This document shows positions 55,112 through 63,817 of a DNA stretch of 64,000 nt, in pieces. The stretch's first letter is position 1, and every line of letters starts with the position of its first letter. This stretch comes from Eoetvoesiella caeni (lineage in GTDB: Bacteria; Pseudomonadota; Gammaproteobacteria; Burkholderiales; Burkholderiaceae_B): NCBI RefSeq assembly GCF_003315175.1, contig NZ_QNRQ01000015.1, positions 37,708 to 101,707 of the forward strand. Direction: 5' to 3'. The position numbers and the translations under genes are program-made. The notes below the pieces were generated by a model. The model was given only the letters and a program-made list of their open reading frames with translations. It made no database searches and was not told the origin of the DNA.

Positions 55112-55134
55112 CAGGCAGGCCTGGCGGCCGCGTG

Positions 55135-56367
55135 TCAACGCGCCGCCACGGCCCGCTTCTGGCTCATCGCGGCCGCCGCCAGCACGACCACAGCCAGCAC
55201 AAGCGGAACAAAAGACACCCAAAGCACCATGTCCCAGTCATACGCCGCCAACAGCCCGCCCGAAGCAAAAGAGCCTATTGCCATCGTGCCGAAAACAATA
55301 AAGTCATTGAACGACTGAACCCGCGTTTTCTCTTCGGGGCGATGGCATTCCAGCACCAGCGCAGAAGCGCCAACGAAGCCGAAATTCCAACCTACGCCAA
55401 GCAGGACAAGCGTAAGCCAGAAATGGGCCACGTCAATACCCATCAACCCAACCGCGGCAGACAAGCCGGTAAGCAAGAGTCCTGCCATCACCACTTTCCC
55501 GGCACCGAAGCGGGTGATGAGCCGGCCGGTGAAGAAGCTGGGACCGTACATGGCTATAACATGCCACTGAAGGCCCAGATTGGAGCTTTCCTGGGAATGG
55601 CCGCACAGCTGCATCGCCAGCGGGGCCGCCGTCATCAGGAAGTTCATCAGCATATACGAAACCGCACCGCAAATAACCGCGGTGACAAAAAGCGGCTGGC
55701 GCGCGATGACGCCCAGCGGCCTTCCGCCGGCGATTTCCGCCGCCGTAGGCATCGGCAGCTTCACTCCCATAAGCACAAGTGCGGAAAGCGCGGCCACGAC
55801 AGCCTGGGCAACAAAGGTAGCCGCAAACATGTGGGCCGGCCACAGATACATCGTGTGAGTAACGAGCTGCGGCCCCACGACGCCGGCAACCACTCCGCCG
55901 CCCATCACGAACGACAGTGCGCGCGGCCTCATGCCGGCGCTGACGCCGTCGGCCGCGGCAAAGCGGAACGAGAGCACGACGGCGGCATAGGCCCCGCCAA
56001 AGAACGTAGCCAGGCAGAACAGCCAGAACGAGCCCAGCATGACGGCAAGTGCCCCGAGCAAGCCCACCAGGACGCCGCAACCGGTACCTGCAAGAAATGC
56101 CATGCGCCGCCCGTAACGCCGCGCAATGGCGCCGGCCGGCAGGATGCAAGCAGCCATGCCGACCACGAAAATGGAAATCGGCAGGGTTGCCAGGGTTTTG
56201 TCCGGCGCCAGCATGTGGCCGATGATGGCGCCCGTGGCGTACACCACCACTGAATTCGCGCCCGCCAGCGCCTGCGCTACCGTCAATCGCGCAATATTGC
56301 CGCGCTGCTGATGTGCGGACAAGGCCGCGGATTCTGTTTGCTTGGATGAGGCTTCGATTTCTGGCAC
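55135..56367 (-). CDS. MFS transporter
   Basis: A 410-residue protein with about twelve membrane helices. After a hydrophilic N-terminus (MPEIEASSKQTESAALSAHQ) come LTVAQALAGANSVVVYATGA (helix 1) and GAIARRYGRRMAFLAGTGCG, the loop 2-3 basic motif in a shortened form. FRFAAADGVSAGMRPRALSF marks helix 4-5. It resembles the YnfM/YfcJ-like and metal/antibiotic-resistance MFS proteins often seen beside the copper ATPase, but no substrate can be fixed. It converges on copA with 23 bases between stops. Confidence 0.83.
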   Translation of the reverse strand: MPEIEASSKQTESAALSAHQQRGNIARLTVAQALAGANSVVVYATGAIIGHMLAPDKTLATLPISIFVVGMAACILPAGAIARRYGRRMAFLAGTGCGVLVGLLGALAVMLGSFWLFCLATFFGGAYAAVVLSFRFAAADGVSAGMRPRALSFVMGGGVVAGVVGPQLVTHTMYLWPAHMFAATFVAQAVVAALSALVLMGVKLPMPTAAEIAGGRPLGVIARQPLFVTAVICGAVSYMLMNFLMTAAPLAMQLCGHSQESSNLGLQWHVIAMYGPSFFTGRLITRFGAGKVVMAGLLLTGLSAAVGLMGIDVAHFWLTLVLLGVGWNFGFVGASALVLECHRPEEKTRVQSFNDFIVFGTMAIGSFASGGLLAAYDWDMVLWVSFVPLVLAVVVLAAAAMSQKRAVAAR

Positions 56368-56389
56368 GATGTACCTTAAGTAGTCTGGT

Positions 56390-56739
56390 TCATTTCCGGG
56401 GCTCCGCGGGTCTTGCCGGGGGCCGGATCACAATGGGATCATAAAATCTTTCCGGCGCAAGCGACGCATTTGCGTATCGAGCCGACGCTGATCGTAACCC
56501 AGATAATCCTTGCCTAGAGGTCCGGACCGCCTTGCTGTCGGGCAATTGCTGAACGACCAGAACAGGGGAAACTGGTATAAACGTTCCCTCTACCGCCTTG
56601 CCGCCGACGCGCAGATAGTCGTTATCGGCAACAGCCTGTGTCTGGTAGATGGTTCCGGTGTATCCGCGCTTGTACAACTCAAGCTGCGGCAGCGTGGACG
56701 GGGCGCCGGAAGCCACGGTTAGCACGGCGTCGGGCTTGT
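56390..56739 (-). pseudogene. truncated remnant of a branched-chain amino acid ABC binding protein
   Basis: From about 56735 down to 56530 the minus strand encodes KPDAVLTVASGAPSTLPQLE and KAVEGTFIPVSPVLVVQQLP, matching the middle of LivK-type binding proteins (residues about 200-280 of 380). The N-terminal half and signal peptide are absent: on that side the sequence is the terminator of the efflux operon. The C-terminal quarter is lost as well; after QLPDS the frame turns into unrelated Arg/Pro-rich sequence to a stop at 56390. The apparent start codon upstream lies in the end of the OMF gene, so no intact gene exists here. Confidence 0.75.
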
Positions 56740-56775
56740 AAAAAAATGGGGTCAGGTCTTCCAGGACCTGCCCCC
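56740..56775 (-). terminator. rho-independent terminator of the efflux operon
   Basis: Read on the minus strand: stem CCCCC-side GGGGGCAGGTC, loop of six bases, GACCTG-A-CCCC with one bulge, then A and seven T residues (56740-56746 as A on the plus strand). It begins seven bases after the OMF stop codon. The T run directly adjoins the binding-protein remnant. Confidence 0.85.
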
Positions 56776-56781
56776 AAAGCT

Positions 56782-58203
56782 TCATTCCCAACCTCCACCT
56801 AGAGCGAGAAAAATATTGATTTGATCGGTGGCTAATTGCGCCTGTGAAGCAGCTAGCGCGCTGGTATTGTTGGACAGAGTACGTTCGGAGTCGAGCACCG
56901 TCAGGTAATCTGTTTTCCCATACTGGTATAACTTGCGCGCCTGAGCCGCTGCTTCGACGCTCAGATCCCGAGCGGCTTTCAAAGAAGCATCACGGTCGAG
57001 CTGGCGTGCATACACCACCAACGCGCTTTCGGTTTCGCGTAGTGCGTTTAACACTGTCGCGTCAAACTTGGCCAGCGCGCCCTTGGTGGTGGCCTCGGCC
57101 TGGGCAATGCGTGACTGAGCAGCGCCACTATTGGGAATAGTCCATGAGATCAAGGGGCCGATACTCCAACTGAAGGTGCTGCGGTCGCCAATGAGGTCGG
57201 CAGGGCCCGCCGATCCACCGGACAGGCCTAATGTGATTTTGGGATACAGGTCAGCCGTGGCGATGCCGATGCGTGCCGTGGCGGCGGCAAGATTGCGTTC
57301 GGCCTCGCGAATGTCGGGGCGACGACGCAGCAAAGCAGCTCCATCGCCAACCGGAATTGTCCGAGTCAAGCGCGGCGGTGCTCTGCACTGAAGCATGGAT
57401 GCCGGCAGAGCCGATGGCACCTCGCCCGTTAAGGCGGCCAGCCGGTATAGCGCGGTACGCTGCTGCGCCTGGAACGGCGGCAAACTGGCCTGCAACTGCT
57501 GCAACTGGCTGCGGGCACGCGTCACATCCAGCGTCGTACCACGACCCGCCTGCTGCAATCGCTGTACGACGCTCAGTGATTCGCGCTGCAAGTCCACCGA
57601 CTGTTGGGCCGAAGCCAACTGCATGCCGGCCGAGCACATGTCCGCGTAGGCTCGGGCAGTTTCAGCCGCTACGGTCACTCGCGCCGCGTCATACGCCGCC
57701 TGCGCGGCCTGCGCATCGCCCTGCGCCGCCTGCACCGCCCGACGAATCTGACCGAAAAGGTCCAATTGATATGCAACACTTATCCCGCCCGAATAGGACC
57801 ACTGATCAGGGGGTGACACGTTGGGCTGCAATTCCTGCAGGCCCGACACATGGCCATATGTGGGCGAGGCATTGACCCCGACGGTGGGTTTCTGCTGCGC
57901 TTGGACACCTTGGATGACGGCCTGGGCGCGTTCGAGATTGGCCGCCGCTACCCGCAGATCCGTATTGGCCGCCAGCGACTTCGCAATCAGGGAGTCGAGA
58001 ACCGGGTCTTCATATAGCCGCCACCATTTGTCCGGCAGAGATTGCGGACGATAGACCGCGCCTTCCTGCGCACCTGCAAAGGGCGCTTGTGTGGCTTTCC
58101 GATTTACCACAGCCGAATCCGGGACGTGGTAATCTGGGCCAACAGCGGCGCATCCGGCTAGCGCAAGAGCTAACAGAGGTGCGAGTATGTTTGCAGTTTT
58201 CAT
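56782..58203 (-). CDS. NodT/OprM-family outer-membrane efflux lipoprotein
   Basis: A 473-residue outer membrane factor. The signal peptide (KTANILAPLLALALAGC) has lipobox LAGC with the lipidated cysteine at about 18. Two OEP repeats follow, with family segments KWWRLYEDPVLDSLIAKSLA, TDLRVAAANLERAQAVIQGV, YQLDLFGQIRRAVQAAQGDA, RRRPDIREAERNLAAATARI (about 288) and YQYGKTDYLTVLDSERTLSN (about 430). It forms the TolC-like exit duct for the HlyD/FUSC pump encoded upstream. The start overlaps the HlyD stop by four bases. Base composition is lower in G+C than in the copA region. Confidence 0.9.
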   Translation of the reverse strand: MKTANILAPLLALALAGCAAVGPDYHVPDSAVVNRKATQAPFAGAQEGAVYRPQSLPDKWWRLYEDPVLDSLIAKSLAANTDLRVAAANLERAQAVIQGVQAQQKPTVGVNASPTYGHVSGLQELQPNVSPPDQWSYSGGISVAYQLDLFGQIRRAVQAAQGDAQAAQAAYDAARVTVAAETARAYADMCSAGMQLASAQQSVDLQRESLSVVQRLQQAGRGTTLDVTRARSQLQQLQASLPPFQAQQRTALYRLAALTGEVPSALPASMLQCRAPPRLTRTIPVGDGAALLRRRPDIREAERNLAAATARIGIATADLYPKITLGLSGGSAGPADLIGDRSTFSWSIGPLISWTIPNSGAAQSRIAQAEATTKGALAKFDATVLNALRETESALVVYARQLDRDASLKAARDLSVEAAAQARKLYQYGKTDYLTVLDSERTLSNNTSALAASQAQLATDQINIFLALGGGWE

Positions 58204-59081
58204 AAAGGCATGTCGATCGATACGGTCGCAGTCTGGCCCGCTACGAGGCGTACGCCCTCAGGAATTTCGCCAAGCTTTATGCGCACAGGAACACGCTGCG
58301 CGAGCCGTACCCAACTGAAGGTCGGGTTCACGTTCGGAAGCATGTCGGAGCCAACGCTGCGCTCCCGTTCGGCAATACCCAGCGCAATACTTTCCACATG
58401 GCCGTGGATCCGGTGCGAATCGCCCATCAGCATCACGGTGACGCCGTCACCCTCGTGGATATTGGGAAGCTTGGTTTCTTCGAAATAACCCTCAACGTAG
58501 AACGACTGCGCATCAATCAGGGCCATGACAGGCCTGCCCGTCATGGCATAAGCACCCACGCGCAGGTCCAGATTGGTTACCCGTCCGTCGGTGGCCGCAA
58601 CGACGCGGCTCCGTTCCAGACTAAGCTTGGCAATGTTCAACTGCACCTCGGCCTGTGCCAACCCGGCGTCGGCCTGCTGCACTTTGCTTTGGCTTTGTTC
58701 CTGCGCCTCGGCCGCCACCAGTTGTCCCAGCGAACGGTTGCGGCGAGCCTCGCGTTGCGCTTGATCGTGTGCCACTTGTTGCAAGCGCACCTGCGCTCGG
58801 GCCAGGTCGTAGGCAAGCTGGAAGCGAGCACGGTCGATTTCGAAAAGCACATCGCCGGCTTTCACGTCCTGGTTGTCGTGAACCGGCACGGCGGTGATCA
58901 GACCCGAAACGTCGGGTGCTACCTGCACCACGTAAGCCTTGACTCGGCCATCACGCGTCCATGGATCGATCTCGTAGTGAACCCATAGCCGCCAGCCAGC
59001 ATAGACCGCCGCCGCCAGGGCAATTGCCGTGACAGCGAATCTGCCGATAGCCGCCGGGCGCCAGGCATTGGGAAATTTCAT
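58200..59081 (-). CDS. HlyD/EmrA-AaeA-type membrane fusion protein
   Basis: A 293-residue periplasmic adaptor. One N-terminal transmembrane helix (about residues 14-31, FAVTAIALAAAVYAGWRLWV) is followed by the lipoyl-like half-motif DPWTRDGRVKAYVVQVAPDV-SGLI, an alpha-hairpin coiled coil (about 85-150, ARAQVRLQQVAHDQAQREAR), and the second lipoyl half with VTNLDLRVGAYAMTGRPVMALID. The C-terminal beta-barrel has RVPVRIKLGE. It links the inner-membrane FUSC protein to the outer duct. It starts five bases after the DUF1656 stop and overlaps the OMF start. Confidence 0.92.
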   Translation of the reverse strand: MKFPNAWRPAAIGRFAVTAIALAAAVYAGWRLWVHYEIDPWTRDGRVKAYVVQVAPDVSGLITAVPVHDNQDVKAGDVLFEIDRARFQLAYDLARAQVRLQQVAHDQAQREARRNRSLGQLVAAEAQEQSQSKVQQADAGLAQAEVQLNIAKLSLERSRVVAATDGRVTNLDLRVGAYAMTGRPVMALIDAQSFYVEGYFEETKLPNIHEGDGVTVMLMGDSHRIHGHVESIALGIAERERSVGSDMLPNVNPTFSWVRLAQRVPVRIKLGEIPEGVRLVAGQTATVSIDMPL

Positions 59082-59085
59082 GTTG

Positions 59086-59298
59086 TTAAACCATTAAAAT
59101 CAAAGGAGAAAAGGTCCAGACCACATAGAGCAGGACGACATACAAGGCTAGGTCAAAGAACGCCGGGTGCCATACCAGTCGGTAAAAACCCACACGCCCC
59201 AAAACACCGCGCGCCAGTTTGGAAAAAAGTAACGTCAATATGGCGAAAACCAGCAGCCACGGTACGTAAACACCATAAATACTCAATTCGCCGATCAT
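59086..59298 (-). CDS. DUF1656 small membrane protein
   Basis: A 70-residue protein with two transmembrane helices: GELSIYGVYVPWLLVFAILT at the N-terminus and FFDLALYVVLLYVVWTFSPL near the C-terminus, joined by a basic loop (KLARGVLGRVGFYRLVWHP). DUF1656 (AaeX-like) proteins are regularly encoded between the FUSC and HlyD genes of aromatic acid efflux pumps; their role is not clear. ATGA overlaps the FUSC stop. Confidence 0.9.
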   Translation of the reverse strand: MIGELSIYGVYVPWLLVFAILTLLFSKLARGVLGRVGFYRLVWHPAFFDLALYVVLLYVVWTFSPLILMV

Positions 59299-61343
59299 AT
59301 TGCCTGTACCTCCGCTGTAGCCAGGCGTGGCTGGTAGTCAGAAGCATTGGGGAATAAGCCCCGGCGAATACCCACCAGCGCCACAATGGCCCGGTTACTT
59401 GCCGCGACGGCAGGTCCGTTCGCCACATTCGATAAGGCACCGTCCAGTTGCGACAACAAAGGCGAAGCATGATCCTCCGCTTTGTTCGGCAAACGACCGC
59501 CAAAACGCTGCGCCAGGCTATGCAGCATATGCTGGATGGCTCCGTCGGCGATGGGAAGATGCCGGCGAGCACGTTGCAAACCTGCAATATCGTTTCCAAT
59601 GCGCAGGTCTAACAAAGCATCCGTAGCTACCAGGTCGTCGCGACGCGTGGCAAGCGCCAGCCGCGGCTGCAACAGGCCAATGCGGTCGAGCATGCGACTT
59701 GTATAAGCCCGTGCGTCTGGCTTGTGGGCGGCGACGGCAAGCGTTGCCAAATCCCTCCAGTTGGCCGCCTGGATGCGGCGCGCAGCCCTGTCTGCACTGA
59801 TCGTACGAAAAATAGCGGTCACGATCGCCGCGACAGCGGTGCCTGCAAGCTGCCCGAGCATGCTGTCAATGAACGACACCAGGTTTAGACTGTTGGTGTC
59901 TTGCAAAGCCAGGGAGCCTAGAACGCCAAACAGCAGGGCCGCGGCCTTGAGCGCCATCGCGGGCCGCAACGTCAGCGCCGAAAGAAAAAACACCGCAGGA
60001 AAGATCGCCAGCGCAAGCATTTCGAAGGAATGCAAGGCGGGCATAATGCCTAGCAGGTAGAGCGCTGATAGTGGCATCGAAAGGGCTGTATAGATCAGGA
60101 ATTGCCGAATCATCGGAACCGGATTGTCCATGGTCGCAAAGAAACAGCAGAAAACCGCGGCCATCATCACTGCCGCTGATCCACCGGTCCAGGCGGTCAA
60201 GATCCAAAAGGCGCAGCACACGAAAATCGCGATCGCCGCTGCGAATGCCGACAAGAGCGCCAAGCCGGGATCGCGATGCAATCCAGCGGCAGCCTCATCG
60301 CGACGCCGAGGCCGTTTAGATATGCCTTGCAAACCATCTTCAATATCCTTACGCAATATCAGACACTCGGCGTAGGTATCCACAAGCTCCCGGAGGCGAG
60401 CCGTCAAGCTCATCATGAGCATGTCTGTCCATTCTGAATCCGGATGCATGACGGGCGATAAGCGCTCAATAGAGCCACGCAGTTGAGCCGCCTGCGAAGG
60501 AGCTGCATCAGCACCCGCGCCGATCCATTCAGATACATCACGCAAAATGTCTTTTACGGCGGTTGGCAGTTCATGGCCGCAGTCATGCAAAGCACGCAGG
60601 CGATCCTCCACTGCAGACACACAAGGAGTCAGGGCTACGATTCGCTCTTGCACGACCCGCAACGCAGGCGCGGTCCAGCGGATATTGCCTGGATCAAATG
60701 GCACGTGAGTGGACAGCAAGCGCAATTGCGTGATGTCGTTGGCTAGCGTGCGTTGATCTTTATCACGCGTGCCGACGTCGGTTCCCTTCAATACGTCCTG
60801 AATCCAGGCCCTTGCCTCAGCCCCCGTTTTATCCAGCCGGGCCAGCACAACTGATCCAATCCCCCGAGGAAAGATCACACTATGAACAACGGTCGCACAA
60901 ATAATGCCCAAGCCGATCTCTTCCACCCGCGCGACAGCAGTATTAAGAATATTGCCGGGGTCGGCAACACCGGGAAATCCGACCAGCGCCGCCGTGTAGC
61001 CCGCCAGCATGAACACGTATGAACGAGGGGTGCGATCGAGCAGCGATAGATAAAGGCAGCCCCCGACCCACAACGCCATGGCGGCGCTCAGCAATATCGG
61101 TGCATTGATCAACTGAGGGACCATGAAAACCGCGGCAGCCGATCCAAGAAATGTCCCGCCCAAGCGATAGAGCGCTTTGGATCGCACACTACCCACCCAT
61201 GGCTGAGTAACAACAACGTATGCCGTCATCATCGACCAGAATGGCCGAGGAAGACCGATCGCGTAGGCCAAGTAAAGCGCCAACATGGCGCTTAGGTAAC
61301 ATTTGATCGAGAAGAGCGCCTCGTCGGCACTCACCCATTTCAT
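59295..61343 (-). CDS. FUSC/AaeB-family aromatic acid exporter (fusaric acid resistance-like)
   Basis: A 682-residue inner-membrane protein of the PET family with the duplicated layout: six N-terminal helices (about residues 12-165, with YAIGLPRPFWSMMTAYVVVT and ALYRLGGTFLGSAAAVFMVP), a cytoplasmic domain (about 170-350), six more helices (about 375-525, with CCAFWILTAWTGGSAAVMMA and TMDNPVPMIRQF), and a second soluble domain. It works with the HlyD adaptor and OMF protein encoded downstream to export aromatic carboxylates or weak-acid drugs. It follows the marR gene by 89 bases on the same strand. Confidence 0.9.
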   Translation of the reverse strand: MKWVSADEALFSIKCYLSAMLALYLAYAIGLPRPFWSMMTAYVVVTQPWVGSVRSKALYRLGGTFLGSAAAVFMVPQLINAPILLSAAMALWVGGCLYLSLLDRTPRSYVFMLAGYTAALVGFPGVADPGNILNTAVARVEEIGLGIICATVVHSVIFPRGIGSVVLARLDKTGAEARAWIQDVLKGTDVGTRDKDQRTLANDITQLRLLSTHVPFDPGNIRWTAPALRVVQERIVALTPCVSAVEDRLRALHDCGHELPTAVKDILRDVSEWIGAGADAAPSQAAQLRGSIERLSPVMHPDSEWTDMLMMSLTARLRELVDTYAECLILRKDIEDGLQGISKRPRRRDEAAAGLHRDPGLALLSAFAAAIAIFVCCAFWILTAWTGGSAAVMMAAVFCCFFATMDNPVPMIRQFLIYTALSMPLSALYLLGIMPALHSFEMLALAIFPAVFFLSALTLRPAMALKAAALLFGVLGSLALQDTNSLNLVSFIDSMLGQLAGTAVAAIVTAIFRTISADRAARRIQAANWRDLATLAVAAHKPDARAYTSRMLDRIGLLQPRLALATRRDDLVATDALLDLRIGNDIAGLQRARRHLPIADGAIQHMLHSLAQRFGGRLPNKAEDHASPLLSQLDGALSNVANGPAVAASNRAIVALVGIRRGLFPNASDYQPRLATAEVQAI

Positions 61344-61432
61344 ACGCCGCCTTCTTTGTTTGGCCGATCAATGGCGACGCATGCCAGTTGGCTCTTTAAT
61401 GCTGCGAAGACCCGCAAGAACGCATCGGCGTC

Positions 61433-61828
61433 CTAGCTGTCGATATCGGCGAACAGGCGCCGCCGGAATCCAACTAATAAATTTTCGACTTTCTCGCCGA
61501 CGTGGCTTCCTGCCGGTGTCAGATGAAGCGTTTTGACCCGGCGATCCTCGACATCGTCCTTGCGCTGCACCAGCCCACTGGCTTCCAGCTGATCGAGCAG
61601 TCGCACCAGCGAAGGCGCCTCGATACCCAGTTCTTCAGCCAATATGCGTTGACGCACGCCCTCGCCCAGCCGGCCAATAATGACGATCGGCCAAGCCGTC
61701 GCCTGCGAAAGGCCCAGTTCCGCCAACGACTGATCCGCTGCCGCGCGATAAATTCGCGCCATCCGCGTCAGTGTCGTCGTTATTTCCATAAGAGTCGCGT
61801 CAGACGGGACGCCGGCAGGCTGTGTCAT
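61433..61828 (-). CDS. MarR-family transcriptional regulator
   Basis: A 131-residue winged-helix repressor. The DNA-binding segment is VRQRILAEELGIEAPSLVRL-LDQLEASGLVQRKDDVEDRR (about residues 53-95), with the wing DVEDRRVKTLHLTPAG. The flanking helices form the dimer interface. It is the first gene of the efflux cassette and has a 14-base perfect palindrome just upstream, so it probably represses the whole operon and responds to the exported aromatic acid (inference). Confidence 0.9.
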   Translation of the reverse strand: MTQPAGVPSDATLMEITTTLTRMARIYRAAADQSLAELGLSQATAWPIVIIGRLGEGVRQRILAEELGIEAPSLVRLLDQLEASGLVQRKDDVEDRRVKTLHLTPAGSHVGEKVENLLVGFRRRLFADIDS

Positions 61829-61849
61829 ATTGATCGTGGCATATATAGT

Positions 61850-61863
61850 TAGTTAGCTAACTA
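61850..61863. promoter_or_regulatory. putative MarR operator
   Basis: A perfect palindrome TAGTTAGCTAACTA centred 29 bases upstream of the marR start, preceded by a further TAGTTAG half-like repeat (61846-61852), in an AT-rich stretch. Length and position fit a MarR dimer site over the promoter. Confidence 0.65.
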
Positions 61864-62058
61864 TTATAATAAGCAATACTGGTATTCGCAAGAAAAAGTT
61901 AGGGCTGCCACAAAGCGGATGACCGTACTACGCGCCGGATCAACGGCAGGCGCACCGTCAGGCAACCGGCGACATCCCAATCACGGTGTTAACATCGAAT
62001 CCATCGTCGGCATGCCAGCCGGCCCTGGCAGAAACCATTCAGTCGGAGCGCTACAACC

Positions 62059-63108
62059 TTGAAATACCGCAAACTTGGCCACACAGACCTCAAGGTCAGT
62101 CTCATCGGCCTGGGCACTATGACCTGGGGCGAACAAAACACCGAATCCGAGGCCCACGAGCAGATCGATTACGCCTTGTCGCGCGGGGTAAACCTGGTGG
62201 ATGCCGCCGAAATGTATCCGGTGCCCCCCAAGCCCGAGACACAAGGCCGCACAGAAACGTATGTCGGCACTTGGCTGGCCAAAACGGGGCGACGCAAGGA
62301 CATTGTGCTGACCAGCAAGGTCTCTGGCCCCGCCACCGACCCGAAACGCCCTGGCCATATTCGTAGCGGCCAGACGCATCTGGATCGCAAGAACATGACC
62401 GAAGCGCTGGACGCCAGCCTGAAGCGCATGCAAACCGATTATCTTGACCTGTACCAGTTGCACTGGCCGGATCGCACCACAACCACATTCGGCCGTCCCG
62501 CCTATCCCTGGAAGGACGATGCCTACACGGTGCCCATCGAGGAAACCCTGGAAGTGCTGCAAGACTTCGTCAAAGCCGGCAAGGTACGCCATATCGGGGT
62601 GTCCAACGAAACACCTTGGGGCGTGGCGCAATACCTGAAGCTCGCCGAAACGCGAAACCTGCCCCGCATCGCATCCATTCAAAACCCTTACAGCCTGCTC
62701 AACCGCAGCTACGAGAACGGCCTGTCGGAGTTCAGCCACCTGGAAGGCTTGGGGCTGCTGGCCTACTCGCCGTTGGGCATGGGTGTACTGGCGGGCAAGT
62801 ATCTGAACGGAGCCCGCCCAGAGGGCGCCCGCATGACGCTGTTCACGCGTTTTGACCGCTACATGAAGCCCCAGGCCGAACGCGCTGCGGCCGAGTATGT
62901 GCAACTGGCCCGCGATTCGGGCTTGTCGCCCGCAACCATGGCCCTGGCGTTCGTAAACCAGCAGCCTTTCGTCATCAGCAGCCTGATGGGCGCAACCCGT
63001 CTTGACCAGTTGAAAGAAAACATTGACAGCGTCGAGGTTGCGCTACCGGAAGAGGTCATGGAGGCCATCCAGGCCATTCATCAGCGATACCCGAACCCCG
63101 CGCCCTAA
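62059..63108 (+). CDS. tas: Tas-like aldo/keto reductase
   Basis: A 349-residue NADP(H)-dependent reductase closely following E. coli Tas over its full length: MKYRKLGHTDLKVSLIGLGT at the start, DAAEMYPVPPKPETQGRTETYVG, the catalytic pattern with Asp/Tyr (VDAAEMYP), Lys (LTSKVSG) and His (YQLHWPD), and ASIQNPYSLLNRSYENGLSE. The start is TTG at 62059 with GGAG ten bases upstream; no ATG is suitably placed. Tas was found as a suppressor of tyrosine auxotrophy in starving E. coli; its natural substrate is unknown. It stands alone. Confidence 0.9.
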   Translation: MKYRKLGHTDLKVSLIGLGTMTWGEQNTESEAHEQIDYALSRGVNLVDAAEMYPVPPKPETQGRTETYVGTWLAKTGRRKDIVLTSKVSGPATDPKRPGHIRSGQTHLDRKNMTEALDASLKRMQTDYLDLYQLHWPDRTTTTFGRPAYPWKDDAYTVPIEETLEVLQDFVKAGKVRHIGVSNETPWGVAQYLKLAETRNLPRIASIQNPYSLLNRSYENGLSEFSHLEGLGLLAYSPLGMGVLAGKYLNGARPEGARMTLFTRFDRYMKPQAERAAAEYVQLARDSGLSPATMALAFVNQQPFVISSLMGATRLDQLKENIDSVEVALPEEVMEAIQAIHQRYPNPAP

Positions 63109-63195
63109 TTCTCATCGTAGCCGCTTGGCCGAAGGCCATGTTGACAACGGACAAATTCAGGCATAAATTTGGATGGTGAACTACGGGAGGCCATC

Positions 63196-63465
63196 ATGCA
63201 ATTAAGCGACAAGATCCGATCCATCTCTTATCTAAAAAATAATGCGGCCAAAATGGCGGAGGAGTTGGAGTGCGACGGCAGCCCTTTCATCATTACGCAA
63301 AACGGCGAAGCCAGCATGGTATTGGAAAACATAGAACGCTACGAAGCAAAAGAAGAGCTGATCGCCCTGCTGAAGATTCTGGCGTTGGGTGAAAAAGACC
63401 GATTGAGCGGGAAAGGCACAAGCGCCCAGGCATTTCGCCAGACGCTCAAAGCCGAGAGAACGTAG
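63196..63465 (+). CDS. Phd/YefM-type antitoxin
   Basis: An 89-residue protein started at ATG 63196 with GGGAGG five bases upstream (an in-frame start at 63169 is weaker). The N-terminal Phd/YefM dimer and DNA-binding motif is visible as QLSDKIRSISYLKNNAAKMA and PFIITQNGEASMVLENIERY. The C-terminal third (LLKILALGEKDRLSGKGTSA-QAF) would wrap the toxin. It precedes the RelE/ParE-type toxin gene by 12 bases, the usual antitoxin-first order. It should repress its own operon. Confidence 0.85.
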   Translation: MQLSDKIRSISYLKNNAAKMAEELECDGSPFIITQNGEASMVLENIERYEAKEELIALLKILALGEKDRLSGKGTSAQAFRQTLKAERT

Positions 63466-63477
63466 CTGGCCTGCCCC

Positions 63478-63801
63478 GTGGCTATTATTATTCTGCCCGA
63501 CGCTCAGGAAGACTTGCTTGCACTGCAGCGCTATATGCTCAAGCAATGGGGTCTTGAACTGTCTGCGAAAGCCGAGAACGAAATCTTCAATCTGCTCGAT
63601 CAAATCGAAGCAGGCAAGCGCTCGGGCCAGCCGGTGCCGGAACTCGCCGAAGTAGGAATTACCGATTACCTGGGCGTACTCACTTCGCATCACCGCATCG
63701 TCTATCGCAAAATCAACGGCGTCGTATTTGTGTATATAGTCGCGGGCCAACAGCAAGATTTCATGAGCCTGCTGACGCGCCGGGTCATGCAGCGGCTCTG
63801 A
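63478..63801 (+). CDS. RelE/ParE-superfamily toxin
   Basis: A 107-residue toxin started with GTG 63478. ParE/RelE-like features are the N-terminal IIILPDAQEDLLALQRYMLK strand-helix, the helix AENEIFNLLDQIEAGKRSGQ, then the core strands GITDYLGVLTSHHRIVYRKI and VVFVYIVAGQQQDFMSLLTR-RVMQRL. The YRKI...VFVYIV pattern and R/H residues suit either an mRNA endonuclease (RelE) or gyrase-type (ParE) toxin; I cannot choose. It is cotranscribed with the antitoxin. An IS21-like element begins 16 bases after its stop. Confidence 0.85.
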   Translation: MAIIILPDAQEDLLALQRYMLKQWGLELSAKAENEIFNLLDQIEAGKRSGQPVPELAEVGITDYLGVLTSHHRIVYRKINGVVFVYIVAGQQQDFMSLLTRRVMQRL

Positions 63802-63817
63802 AAAAACAAAAGCCCCC

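Noticed and set aside
56390..56791. A 133-codon intact gene
   Set aside because: Its apparent start codon lies in the end of the OMF gene and the first codons are the terminator hairpin; only the middle of a binding protein is homologous, so it is treated as a remnant.
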